From Bartonella henselae str. Houston-1 (GTDB lineage: Bacteria > Pseudomonadota > Alphaproteobacteria > Rhizobiales > Rhizobiaceae), in assembly GCF_000046705.1 (NCBI RefSeq), contig NC_005956.1, positions 1,415,001 through 1,479,000 on the forward strand: DNA of 64,000 nucleotides. Direction: 5' to 3'. Below the pieces are notes generated by a model, which was given only the letters and a program-made list of their open reading frames with translations, ran no database searches and was not told where the DNA came from. Made by a program: the position numbers and the translations under genes. This document shows, piece by piece, positions 51,001 through 60,646 of this stretch (position 1 is its first letter; each line of letters opens with the position of its first letter).

Positions 51001-54000
51001 AGCTGATATAATAGGTGCAGGATCCCTAGATTCAGTAGAAACAACAGTAGATTTAACAGGTGTAGAAAGTAGAATACGTCCTACTGGTCTAGACTCCGTC
51101 GTCCCCTGAAGCGCAGTAAAAACAGTATAAGGCGTAGCTGCAGATTCTTCAGATCTCGCTACTGAAGCAGACTGCTCACCTCCTACAGGTCCTGCAGAAT
51201 TATCAGACACAGCAGGAGGAGTAGAAGTTTCAACAGAAGAAGGGCTAAGAACTACAGTAACTCCACCGTCTGATTCAGATCTCGCTACTGAAGCAGACTG
51301 CTCACCTCCTACAGGTCCTGCAGAATTATCAGACACAGCAGGAGGAGTAGAAGTTTCAACAGAAGAAGGGCTAAGAACTACAGTAACTCCACCGTCTGAT
51401 TCAGATCTCGCTACTGAAGCAGACTGCTCACCTCCTACAGGTCCTGCAGAATTATCAGACACAGCAGGAGGAGTAGAAGTTTCAACAGAAGAAGGGCTAA
51501 GAACTACAGTAACTCCACCGTCTGATTCAGATCTCGCTACTGGAGCAGACTGACCACCTCTTACAGGTCCTGCAGAATTACCAGACACAGTAGGAGGAAT
51601 AGAAGTTTCAACGGAGGAAGGATTTAAAATTACAGAAACCTCATCTTCTGTTTCAGATCTTTCAAGTTCGGCAGATGCTACAGACGCAGATCTCTCAGGT
51701 AAAGTAGAAGGAACTACAACGAGTGAAAGATCTCCTATCAAATCCTCAGCTATTTCAGATCTCCCCAACACAGAAGGTTTCGAAAGATCATCATCACCAT
51801 CTACCACAGTGTACGCTACTTCTTCTACTCCATTTATTGGACTTCCAGGAATATAAAGAAGATATGTAGATGTATCTCCATCTTGTACTTTACTTTCCAA
51901 ACGGAAATCCCACCATTCTGCTGTATCATCTGATTCCAAATCCCCCTCAAAGGTTTTTTCCGAATTTTCCATTTTATAAGCACGAAGGGTATATTGATAA
52001 GGTGAACCTTGCATTGTGACATATGGACTGCTCAACTGAAAAGAATCCTCCCTTGCCAATCCATAAACTTGAATCATTGAAACACTGTGAGACTTATTTT
52101 GTGTTTCCTCTAATCGGACTGTATTAGAATTTCCTCCTCTTCTAACCACATCATTCACATGCACTGTAGTTTCTCCAGAAACAAAACCATAAATCAAAAG
52201 CTTATCAGATACCATTTGAGTATGACCTGAATCATCAGAAATCACATGCGCGTTTAAGTAAATAGCAGAACCTCCTAAACTATTATAAACTCCATAACTC
52301 AAAGTGCTTTCATCCCCAATACGAAGCGTTTGATAACCTCCAGCATGAGCTTGATCACTTTGTGAAGAGACGAACTTAATAGAACTATCTACAAGCGATA
52401 TAGCTGAAATACATGAATCTATATAATTATCAGCCTCCGAACATTTCCAACCTTTATCTTTACTTTTTATTAAATGCCAGCTTGAGTTACCTGATAAAAA
52501 AAGCTCAGTATTAGCATGTTCATCAGTAACAACTCCACCTAATATCGTAGAATCATGAGCAAAAACTGACATTATAGAATTAGGCTCAGCTTTCAACGAT
52601 AAATTACCGGAAAGCCTTGATTTTTTACCTAAAATAATGTAGCTTTTCGAACCTTCATCACCATAAATAGCCAGACCATCTGGAACATTGAGTTTAGTAT
52701 CTTCCAACAAAACAACACGTGCTGCTTCATTTGCCCCTGACGAGGATAGTAATTTTTCTTCGTCTCTCTCTCTCCCTTTAAAATATATCCCATAAGATTC
52801 TTTACCATTCAATGTAATATTCGAAGATTTTATACTAGCGCTAACCTTGAAAGCACGCGTAGCTTGAAAGGCACCCTTATCATCATAAATTTCATTTAAA
52901 ACAGCACTCATAGTGGAAACAGCACTAGCAAAAGCGTTGTTATCAGCAGGCTGTCCCTTTCTATATGGGGTGATAAAATTATTATTTCGAACTACATACT
53001 CCGGTCTTAAAAGATCTTCTAGAGAGACATCTGCAACTTCAACTGAAGAGACATCTTCAACACTCAAGACAGAAGCATATTCAACGCTCTGCCTAACAAC
53101 ATTATCGAGACCACCAAGAATATACAAAACAGCAGCATCGGAATCATTAAAAGTTACGTCATCAAAAGAAACAAATCCCTCATGTAATAAAAAGCCAACA
53201 CTTTTAGGCCCATCATTATCAGAATCTTGAACAGAATCTACTTCTACATTACCTGCTTTCTTAATCTGAATGTTAACATTTTTTAGTGTGATAGATCCAT
53301 AATTCGTCGATATGCCCCCTATTCCCTCTTCTGGAAAGACAAGAGATCCAGAAACCATATTTATTCCGGATCCATCACTATACAAACCGATTCCATCCAC
53401 ATTAATAGCCACCTTATCCAAAACAACAAACGATGCGTCAGAAGCTTCAGCACCTAAAAAAGAACGTCGGACTTCCCCACCTCTCATGACAATAATCCCT
53501 TCCGATTCAGCATTAAGCCCAACAATAAACCCCCTAATATTCGATCGTTTCAAATCAACTTTGGCATCCAGCACTGAATATACAGCACTCCCAAAACCCA
53601 CCAATTCATCACTGTCACTAAATTTATGAGTAAATATACCATTTTCAAAAGTAACTAACTCATCGCTATACGACAAACCTTTGCTTTTGAGCAATACAGC
53701 ATCCAATTCAACAGTTGTCTCTTTAATTTTATGAAATGTATTATCAATATCATCGTCTTGAAGATCTGCAGAAGCTGGTAATGATTCAATTTTTCCTATT
53801 GCAGTTACCGCAGCACTACCATATACGGGCACTGTAATGGAACCACGTTTCATTTTGTGAAATTCACCATCATCACAATAAATAGGGCCTCTATCAATCT
53901 GCCCAAAAGTCCCAACCTCACATCTATAGGAAGGGAATCCCTCACCAGCAGAAACTACAAAAGGGTTTGATATCAAAGAATCACCTACACCGGCAGAAGC

Positions 54001-54090
54001 TCCCATAGAAACATCCATACCTTGTAAAAAGAAAAAAACGCTTGTTGTAAGAGCACACAAACGGGTACGATTTTTCAATACATTAATCAT
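48064..54090 (-). CDS. Giant autotransporter with two passenger modules
   Basis: Type V secreted surface protein of 2008 residues. Signal with extended start (MINVLKNRTRLCALTTSVFF FLQG). First passenger module about residues 30-760, ending in the family segment SSPYVTMQGSPYQYTLRAYK and WWDFRLE. Then a serine-, valine- and proline-rich linker (about 800-1070) containing 42-residue repeats. Then a second passenger (about 1080-1660) with VSSQCNDRGRNGAETLQNSY, LVNSTIDFVPSESEDLYQTL and QLDGNYVALANSPYKYVLRS, and AFWNFRLE. Then a linker and the barrel, VVPQVPTYLLLPNNLFHVGL to the final FSGASFSGGLRYQF. The first module resembles a complete passenger that lost its barrel, so this looks like a fusion of two autotransporter genes. 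Host-interaction role inferred from family. The barrel is close to that of the neighbouring broken gene. Confidence 0.93.
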   Translation of the reverse strand: MINVLKNRTRLCALTTSVFFFLQGMDVSMGASAGVGDSLISNPFVVSAGEGFPSYRCEVGTFGQIDRGPIYCDDGEFHKMKRGSITVPVYGSAAVTAIGKIESLPASADLQDDDIDNTFHKIKETTVELDAVLLKSKGLSYSDELVTFENGIFTHKFSDSDELVGFGSAVYSVLDAKVDLKRSNIRGFIVGLNAESEGIIVMRGGEVRRSFLGAEASDASFVVLDKVAINVDGIGLYSDGSGINMVSGSLVFPEEGIGGISTNYGSITLKNVNIQIKKAGNVEVDSVQDSDNDGPKSVGFLLHEGFVSFDDVTFNDSDAAVLYILGGLDNVVRQSVEYASVLSVEDVSSVEVADVSLEDLLRPEYVVRNNNFITPYRKGQPADNNAFASAVSTMSAVLNEIYDDKGAFQATRAFKVSASIKSSNITLNGKESYGIYFKGRERDEEKLLSSSGANEAARVVLLEDTKLNVPDGLAIYGDEGSKSYIILGKKSRLSGNLSLKAEPNSIMSVFAHDSTILGGVVTDEHANTELFLSGNSSWHLIKSKDKGWKCSEADNYIDSCISAISLVDSSIKFVSSQSDQAHAGGYQTLRIGDESTLSYGVYNSLGGSAIYLNAHVISDDSGHTQMVSDKLLIYGFVSGETTVHVNDVVRRGGNSNTVRLEETQNKSHSVSMIQVYGLAREDSFQLSSPYVTMQGSPYQYTLRAYKMENSEKTFEGDLESDDTAEWWDFRLESKVQDGDTSTYLLYIPGSPINGVEEVAYTVVDGDDDLSKPSVLGRSEIAEDLIGDLSLVVVPSTLPERSASVASAELERSETEDEVSVILNPSSVETSIPPTVSGNSAGPVRGGQSAPVARSESDGGVTVVLSPSSVETSTPPAVSDNSAGPVGGEQSASVARSESDGGVTVVLSPSSVETSTPPAVSDNSAGPVGGEQSASVARSESDGGVTVVLSPSSVETSTPPAVSDNSAGPVGGEQSASVARSEESAATPYTVFTALQGTTESRPVGRILLSTPVKSTVVSTESRDPAPIISAAASPQPSVMQSIVTSKPSASVDSAGKESVSSQCNDRGRNGAETLQNSYLCNDGQTHTVTDLTLKASGALQHPMHAKSQNTIIKLEGATIMGAADSENNVDLTKLQLVSTVLAEDGAEVVLDKKSTVKNSSIGLEAQKGGKVKMTDGTVNARYVGVLAGSGSSVNLSNTKINVTGDLAIAGLASNAGEATMNTGVITLTSGVAVRSESGGNVKLDNVKITAKKGQQDQPDSAETFGRAAFLVSDRGSVEFTNGYVSTDANGLWMRDSNDSVENSTSDTGTSRRKRSSDVRPSLNRAHIELSDVKVEGDKSYGIYFDGTGRKEGSQQNRNRVLEEAVTELSGTGSTIEKVSVVKRSTVSQKEKTPIDITGAVSLKKTRFEVINGIAIYGNNSGGQISLEENTILSGDLLLSAENNSHISVSVDDSIIEGWARIDKSSYAKLDLINKSEWILKRSVKRNFATPDSGCIDSCVSSIRLVNSTIDFVPSESEDLYQTLHIGTGNAKVYEAHGDVAIFLNARLNPRDPSDQQVTDRLVIHGDVEGKTRLHIRGVSDIVGEGKDNNQIAHSVSIIQVYGQAEKDSFQLDGNYVALANSPYKYVLRSYGPQLTAKQEHIEQKFIKDGGAFWNFRLENQYVKPSVPTDGLVLDERADGFVLPERVVRSVVPQVPTYLLLPNNLFHVGLMDIGDQNKQLETLRMSAGGMLEVHENPALFLRGYGGHYRYASDLSALEYGYGGHLRYNAVKAGILLKTIESADNVVSFGVMGSYGKLSLQPKNVEHSEESTFDKWSITAYSTLQHDAGFYVDGLLSYGLFKGDVVTLARGKTATLKSKPLSVSLTGGQSFATGYEGFVVDPQVQVVYQNLQFDKARDIDNFDVEMGKLDQWVARVGGRLSKSPTGSEGISATSFYGKLYLVHGFRKKQSVHFKDAFQLGAFGSSLEAGLGFNTWLSPKFALHGDVVYQQKLTKAGFSGASFSGGLRYQF
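51151..51654 (-). repeat. Four 126-bp tandem repeats inside the autotransporter linker
   Basis: Period of exactly 126 bases (42 codons), with AGATCTCGCTAC recurring at 51151, 51277, 51403 and 51529. The first three copies (in plus coordinates) are almost identical; the fourth, at 51529-51654, is more diverged, for example GGAGCAGACTGACCACC. The encoded unit contains SESDGGVTVVLSPSSVET then STPPAVSDNSAGPVGGEQSA. Such in-frame repeats can gain or lose units and so vary surface-protein length. Confidence 0.95.
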
Positions 54091-54307
54091 ATATCCAACT
54101 TTCTAAATTAAGACATTTTGTAAAAAACTAGACTTAAAAGTTCTAGAATTGAGTAAAAATGAGATGAGCGGCTGATTTTTAACATATGTTAGATATATTT
54201 ACAACATAATGTTTTTTATTAATTTATCATATTGTACATAAAAAGGCCTAAATTAAGCTTTTAAACGCGATAGACTTTTTTGGTAATTAACAGGATAAAA
54301 GAATGAA
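54091..54307. other. Divergent spacer between autotransporter and siderophore operon
   Basis: Very AT-rich, about 220 bases. It should hold promoters for both directions; none assigned. No iron-responsive operator recognised. Confidence 0.35.
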
Positions 54308-55233
54308 ATGATGTTGAAAATATCTAAAGCGGGTGACTTCTACCTTGCTTATTGCAATCAGCTTTGCAATATGTTCATGGGTAGGTGTAAATGCAAATGT
54401 GACCATCAATCATGTTTCAGGTACCACTACTGTTTCCACCTCTCCCCAAAAGGTCATTATCTTTGACCTTGCGTCGCTTGATAATATGAATCGCCTTGGA
54501 ATCAAAGCAATTGTCGGTGTTCCTGGAGGAAAAAAATCTATCTATTTGCAACAATTTGATGATGCAGAATATGAAAAAATTGGTACTCTTTTCGAATCTA
54601 ATTATGAGAAGATTGCTACCCTTCAACCCGATCTCATCACTATTTCCTTATGCACTCAAGCCAGGTATAAAGGCTTATCCAAAGTCGCTCCAACTATTGA
54701 CCTAACAATAGGCAATCAAAACTCTCTTGAATATATTAAATGGAATGCGTCTATTCTTAGGAAATTTTTCGGCAAAGGAAAGGAAAATGAACAAGAAATT
54801 GTGAAACTTAATGAAAATTGAGACAAACTCCGTAAAAATACACAAAGGAAAGGTACAAGGCTTAGACTCATGACCTTCGGTGGAAAAATCAGTGCTTTAG
54901 GTCTAAAATCACGTTTTGATATTTTATATTCCGAATTTGGAACTGCTCTTGCAACCAATAAAATCACCGTGCAAAAACATGGACAGCTCATTTCTCTTGA
55001 GTTTATTCTCGAAACCAATCCTGACTAGCTATTGGTTATTGATCGAGATGCAACGATCAAACGAGAAGGACAATCTGTACAATAACTGCTCAACAATGAA
55101 CTTATTCAACAAACAACAGCTGGCAAAAAAGCCAAATTATTTATTTAGACTCTTGAAGCTGGTATCAACAAGTGATGGTTTAACTGGACTTAATGAAACA
55201 GCGCAACAGATCAATGAAGCCTTTAAAAAGTAA
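54308..55233 (+). pseudogene. Siderophore-binding protein of an ABC transporter (FatB/CeuE-like), decayed
   Basis: Periplasmic iron-siderophore-binding family. Readable parts: a start in one frame (MMLKISKAG, 54308), then shifted TSTLLIAISFAICSWVGVNA, INHVSGTTTVSTSPQKVIIF and LASLDNMNRLGIKAIVGVPG, PDLITISLCTQARYKGLSKV, a stop at 54819, then MTFGGKISALGLKSRFDILY and further pieces interrupted by stops to about 55233. Order and motifs match CeuE/YclQ/FatB proteins. At least four disruptions. Confidence 0.85.
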
Positions 55234-55302
55234 ATAAGCACACAAATAGCTTGCTTGCTGTAGAAATAAAATTTAAGAGCAAAGGCTGCCTTTAGGCTAT
55301 GT

Positions 55303-56287
55303 TTGCTTTTTTGTTGGAAAATAATTCAACGTGAAAATTACTGGATAACCATAATAATTCTTGCTCTCCTATCTATCCTTAGCATTTTTATTGGTTACTC
55401 AGATGTAACACCTTCTGATCTATTATCTGGCGATCCACATGCCTGGCTTATTTTCTGGCAAACACGCCTTTCTCGTACAATTGCAGTACTTTTGGTAGGC
55501 GCAGCACTTGCACTCCCAGGTATGATTATGCAACTGTTGGCATGCAATCATTTTGTTGAGCCATCAACCGCTGAAACCGTTGAGGCAGCATCCCTTGGCA
55601 TTTTTTTGTGATGATTTTTCTGCCTAATATCCTTGTCTTAGTAAAAATGATCGTCGCTATAATTTTTGCTATGATCGGCACACTATTTTTATGTTTTTAT
55701 TACACCGAATCCTTTTAAAGTCTGCCCTCATTGTACCACTCACGAGGATTATGTTTGGCTATGTTATTGGCTCCTTAACCAACGCTATTGCTGATTATGA
55801 AATGTTGCCGCCCCTCTCTTCAAGCCTATTTATTTGACAGTTTTTCGATGGTTCTTGAGGGAAAATACGAACTTTTATGGTTCTCTCTTCCTCTTTGTAT
55901 TCTTGCCTATTTGACCGCTGATCGCTTTACAGTGGCGGGTCTTGGAGAAGATTTACCAACAATCTTGGACTGAATTATCGCACTGTTATGCTCTTTGGTC
56001 TTTTTATTATCGCCTCAATCACTGCTGTTGTCGTCTTCTGTACAGTTGGTCGAATTCCTTTCGTTGGACTGATTATTCCTAATCTTGTTTCAAATTTTAT
56101 GGGTGACAATATGCGCCATACTGCTCCTTGGATAGCAATGAGTGGTGCAGGGATGGTCTTAATCTGTGATTTTTTAAGACGAATAATTCATCCTTCTCTT
56201 GAAATTCCTATCAACACGATAATGGGAGTTATTGGCAGTTTTATTTTTATGATACTGCTTTTATGCTGGAGAAAGCGTCTTGGATAA
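55303..56287 (+). pseudogene. Siderophore ABC permease 1 (FatD/CeuB-like), decayed
   Basis: First permease of the FecCD type, broken into several frames: 55303-55611 (SDVTPSDLLSGDPHAWLIFW and TRLSRTIAVLLVGAALALPG), 55788-55973, and 55988-56287 (VGRIPFVGLIIPNLVSNFMG and HTAPWIAMSGAGMVLICDFL). Hydrophobic helices are plain, but stops and frameshifts split the gene. Followed by permease 2 with a slight overlap. Confidence 0.85.
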
Positions 56288-57223
56288 AAAGAAAACAGCA
56301 ACACTGATCCTGACAACGCTTATTATAATGGCGTGCATCGTCATCAGTCTTTACATGACATGGAACATCAACATCTATACGTGGCTCTTTCGGCTTATAA
56401 AACTTATCTCTCTTCTTCTCATTTCTTATACAATTACCGTTTCTATTATTTTATTTCAAACAGTTGTCAATAATCGTCTGCTTACCCCTTCACTTATGGG
56501 GTTTGATCAACTTTATATTTTAATCAAAACTCTCACAATTTATTTTTTAAGATCTCTTGCTTTGCCCTTTTTAAATGAAGAAGAACAGTTAATTCTTGAA
56601 GCTTTGATCCTCACTCTCTTTTCAATAAGCCTTTTCCGCTGGTTCTTTTCAGGAGACTTAAAGGGACTTCATTTGACACTTTTGGTTGATGTTATTTTAG
56701 GCGGATTTTTTTTAGTTTACGCATGTTCCTGCAATTGCAACTCAATTCAAACGAAATGATGAATTTAACGGATATTATGTTTGCAAGTTTTAATAAATTC
56801 AATACATTATGAATAAGCTTTGCCACAATCGTTGTTTTCATTGTGAATTTAATTGGTTAGCGTTCACGTCATCTGCTTGATATTTTTGCTCTAGGACGTG
56901 AAAACGCGCTCAACCTTGGGGTGGATTATCACAAAAGTGCTACAGCTATTCTTATATTTGTTTCCATTCTCGTATCCATTTCTACAACGCTAGTAGGACC
57001 TGTCACCTTTTTTGGTTTGTTAGTTGCCAATCTTGCTTATGAACTTTCTCCTCAGGCAAAACATGGCATTGTTGTGCCGATTGCAATATTATTGGCTATT
57101 ATTTATCTGGTTGGTGGGCAGTTTATTTTAGAACAAATTTTTCATATGGCAGGACGCTTAAGTTTTATTATTGAATTTTGTGGTGGAATTGTCTTTTTAA
57201 CATTACTGATAAAGGGAAAATGA
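56280..57223 (+). pseudogene. Siderophore ABC permease 2 (FatC/CeuC-like), decayed
   Basis: Second FecCD-type permease, in two main frames: 56280-56759 (VNNRLLTPSLMGFDQLYILI) and 56921-57223 (VGPVTFFGLLVANLAYELSP, then QFILEQIFHMAGRLSFIIEF), with stops between them near 56760-56870. Normal family order after permease 1; non-functional. Confidence 0.85.
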
Positions 57224-57225
57224 TA

Positions 57226-57974
57226 ATGGTTAAAATCAATTATCTTTCCAAGGCTTATAGAATAAAATTGATGATCGATAATTTATGCCTTCATCTTCCA
57301 AAGGAGGGATTATTGCTCTCATTGGCCCCAATGATTCTGGCAAATCAATACTTTTGATGCTGATAAGACGCCTTTTACCGCGCCACAAAGGTACAATTCA
57401 TATCAACAACTTTGATATTGATAAAACGCCCCACGATCTTTTAGTGCAAAAAATCTCAATCCTGCGTCAAAATAACCCTTTATCCTTTCATCTTATTGTA
57501 TATGATTTAGTAAGTTTTGAGCGCTATCTTTACTCAAAAGGCTGGTATAATAAAGAAGATAAACAATTTATTGACAGTGTAATCCGATATCTCGGTCTAC
57601 AAGATTTAAAAGATTACTTTTTGAATGAACTCTCTGGCGGACAACGCCAGCGTGCTTTTATTGCGATGATTATCTGTCAAGATACCGATTATCTTCTGTT
57701 AGATGAACCATTAAATAATCTGGATATGAAACATGCTGTTTCTATGATGAAGCCGCCGCACAGCAGATGAACTCAAAAAACCATTCTTGTTGTTATACAT
57801 GATATTAATTTTCATCGTCTTATTCTTATGATTGTTGCACTGAAAAATGGTAAAACAACTTACTGTGGAACCCCCAAAGAGATTATACAACCAAAACTTC
57901 TTAAAGATATTTATAATGTGGATATTCAAGTCAAAACAATTAATGATGTCCCTATCGCCCTTTATTATCGATAA
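57226..57974 (+). pseudogene. Siderophore ABC ATPase (FatE/CeuD-like), decayed
   Basis: ATPase of the same importer. It starts MVKINYLSKAYRIKLMIDNL, then a frameshift near 57290 leads to GIIALIGPNDSGKSILLMLI (Walker A, with D-S-G-K-S), LSGGQRQRAFIAMIICQDTD (signature and Walker B region, YLLLDEPLNNLD), a second break near 57750, and then KKTILVVIHDINFHRLILMI to the stop. Two frameshifts in an otherwise recognisable gene; the pathway is lost. Confidence 0.85.
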
Positions 57975-58064
57975 ATCGGCTCTTACTGATCAATCATTAT
58001 AAAAAACCTTTTTTGCCCTTGTGTGCACCGTAAAATCTGCTAAAAGATGGCGGCATCTGCATGC

Positions 58065-58138
58065 TGGGGAATAGTTTAATGGTAGAACAGCGGACTCTGA
58101 CTCCGTCAATCTTGGTTCGAATCCAAGTTCCCCAGCCA
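58065..58138 (+). tRNA. tRNA-Gln (anticodon CTG)
   Basis: Full cloverleaf: acceptor TGGGGAA (58065-58071) pairs with TTCCCCA (58128-58134), anticodon loop CTCTGAC giving CTG, T-arm GGTTCGAATCC, discriminator G and encoded CCA. Reads CAG glutamine codons. It lies just after the decayed siderophore operon, and tRNA genes are common integration sites of islands, though no intact integrase lies here. Confidence 0.97.
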
Positions 58139-58183
58139 AATTCAGCACAATCAATATAGCTTGTTAGCTGGAATGTTTAGTGT

Positions 58184-58340
58184 ATGGCAAAAGCGAAATC
58201 AGCAGGTTTTAGACCACAAGCAATTGCTGCTGGACTCATAAAAAAACTTGGTCGCATAGCTTATACAACCTATCGCGATGCAAAAATAAAACTCCCCCTG
58301 AAGATATAGCGGAACTCGCAGCGGAATTTTATGAAAAACT
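58184..58340 (+). pseudogene. Short decayed gene next to tRNA-Gln
   Basis: ATG at 58184 begins MAKAKSAGFRPQAIAAGLIK and KLGRIAYTTYRDAKIKLP, ending at 58309. In the next frame the sequence continues PPEDIAELAAEFYEKL, so a one-base shift broke a small basic protein. I do not recognise the family; nearness to a tRNA suggests a mobile-element cargo or scar. Confidence 0.5.
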
Positions 58341-59500
58341 ATAAGAGCTTGTTCAAAACATCAACAATAGCAAAGCAGTTAGCTTACCTTGCCTCTTTTA
58401 AAATTGCATTTAAAACGTCAAATAGAGACTGAAAGTGCACATCTAGAAACTACAGAAGATACGGCTTAATATCCCTTTAAAATAAAAAATGAAAGTGGAA
58501 ATCTTTTTACATTAAATAATTTATATAACATATTAATAAAAAATATTTTTTACTCAACTTTTAGAGATTTCCATGTATATATGGAACTCTTTTTTGCTTT
58601 TTTTGTCCTTTTGGGTGTCAAAATGAATTTTGACACGCACTTAATGATAAAAATAGTTATAAAAACAAAGAATTATCACGTATTCCCATCTAATCCCACA
58701 TTTTCCTACTTAGTACAAAACTTACTGTCAAACTACAATCAATACATGAGAAAAAACTTGCGCAATATATGTAAAACAAGTTTGGAAACTTGAATTCCGT
58801 TTATTCGATTGATTTCATTTTACCCTTAACGCTTTGAAAATTTTTGTTTGATGGTACGTCGCATTTTTTAATCTACAATAGCGTAAGAGACAAAAAGTAT
58901 TATATTACTCTTTTATCTTTAAATCGCCTTCATTTTCAAAACTATAGCGCATACATCGGCTACAAATGTTTCTTCTATTGTCCCAAACCATTTGCTGATT
59001 TTTTTAACAATACCCTCATAATTAAAAAAACAGAACAAAGCCATCAACAAAAGCCCTGTCTGCTAATCAAAACCAAAGCTTCTTCCCATATAAAAAGTCA
59101 AGAAATTCTTCTTTTACGATGAGAAAAAACACTCACATGTTGAAAAATATAGCGTATCAAAAAAACTTTTTAAAAGTAAGTATTTTAAAGATTTTTTAAA
59201 GTGCTACGTTACCCTGCTCTCAAAGCAAATGCACTCCCCAACACATGCTGTACGAGTCATAGAATGTAGAGGACAAAATTATAAGCCAATATAAATACCC
59301 TTCACAGATACTTCATAGCGGATATCTTGCAAAAGAAAAAATGCACATATACTGAATATCAAACTGTTAAGAATGATAAAAACAAAATGTCCAATTCTTT
59401 TCATTCACACCTTAAACGATAACAAAACCCCCTATCCCTCTTCAAATTCACACACACAACTCACTTTTTCTTTTATGTTTTAAGAAAAGAAAAAATCCTA
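58341..59500. other. Gene-poor AT-rich region
   Basis: About 1.15 kb. Frames at 58581-58793 and 58844-59122 lack motifs, ribosome sites and plausible composition. Nothing supportable. Confidence 0.4.
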
Positions 59501-60631
59501 TTAGAGATGACTGCAATTTACAGAGAATTCTGTATCTTTTCCTATAATGCCAAGATCCTTAATCAAAAGAGGTTTTCCTATCTCTCCATTATAGGCTTTA
59601 ACGTGAATGCTCTTCCCCTTCACATCTATAAAGTAATAATCCCCATTAAAGAGTGCACCAGCTGTATAAACAGGAATATTTCCAAAGACCTTATCATTTT
59701 TTGCACGGCAATAGGACTGATAATGTGTATGCCCCACAAATATTGCTTTGACATTATGAGAAGTAATAATTGACTTAAACAGCGATAAATCTTTAGCATT
59801 CTTTTTACGAATAAAGAAAGATTCACCATCAATAGAAGCCGCACGACCATCATGAAAATTAATAATTGTAATTTTACCCCTCGCATCAGCAGCAGCTAAA
59901 TCTTCTCTAAGCCAATCCAAAGATGCATTGATATGCACCTCCATAGACTGTCCTTTCAAACGAACTCTATAGCTTGGATAATTGTGAAGCTGCACATAGT
60001 GAATATCTCCATAATCCCAAGAATAACTCAAACTCCCTTCGATGACGTGCATATCTCCGCTTGGCATAGGAATTGAACTTTCAGCAATATCCGCATTAAA
60101 ATGAGATAATTGACTACGATATTTTTTGATTTCTGAGACCATTCTTGAAACCGCGCTTATAGCGCACGCATCTTTATAAAAATTAAATGTTTCAGGCTCT
60201 GTACAATTTCCAACATTATTTGCATAATCATGATTACCTAACCCCTCATAAACAGGAGAGCCAAGGTTTTTATAAACACTTTTATAATCGTCATAGTTTT
60301 TTTGTTGACCAAACTCTGTCAAATCACCATTAACAATATGGAATGCAGCCTTATGCGCTTTTATAACACTGGCAACTTGCTCATTTATCTTTAACCAAGG
60401 TTTCCTATTCGACAGTCCATTAGCATCACCAGAGTTCAAACGCCATGGTTGCGGATCAGCCATAATGATCGCAGTATAATTTTTTGCAAGAGACTTCTCT
60501 CTCATGGCCCAATCCATGAATGCACTATGAAGCCTTTCTTCTCTTTTTGTCCTTTCAGAATCAAAATTAAAGCAACCAGACAGAGCAACAGCAGCCATAA
60601 TAACTGCCATATATTCAATCTTATATCCCAT
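59501..60631 (-). CDS. Lipoprotein metallophosphoesterase
   Basis: Calcineurin-like phosphoesterase of 376 residues from ATG at 60631 (a TTG start at 60646 would add five). The amino terminus is a lipoprotein signal with lipobox VALSGC, so it is anchored in the envelope. Metal-binding motifs: MADPQPW (the usual D-x-H is D-x-Q), VNGDLTEFG, GLGNHDYANNVGN, NFHDGRAA and VGHTHYQSYC. Length and order fit secreted metallophosphatases or phosphodiesterases; the substrate is unknown. It stands alone. No clear ribosome site. Confidence 0.87.
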   Translation of the reverse strand: MGYKIEYMAVIMAAVALSGCFNFDSERTKREERLHSAFMDWAMREKSLAKNYTAIIMADPQPWRLNSGDANGLSNRKPWLKINEQVASVIKAHKAAFHIVNGDLTEFGQQKNYDDYKSVYKNLGSPVYEGLGNHDYANNVGNCTEPETFNFYKDACAISAVSRMVSEIKKYRSQLSHFNADIAESSIPMPSGDMHVIEGSLSYSWDYGDIHYVQLHNYPSYRVRLKGQSMEVHINASLDWLREDLAAADARGKITIINFHDGRAASIDGESFFIRKKNAKDLSLFKSIITSHNVKAIFVGHTHYQSYCRAKNDKVFGNIPVYTAGALFNGDYYFIDVKGKSIHVKAYNGEIGKPLLIKDLGIIGKDTEFSVNCSHL

Positions 60632-60646
60632 AGACCCATCATCCAA

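Noticed and set aside
51151-51654. Regular repeats suggesting a CRISPR array
   Set aside because: The units are 126 bases, contiguous, in frame and coding, without spacers; they are tandem repeats of the autotransporter linker.
57975-58340. An active integration site at tRNA-Gln
   Set aside because: The tRNA is intact, but no duplicated tRNA 3' end or intact integrase lies beside it, so an island boundary could not be supported.
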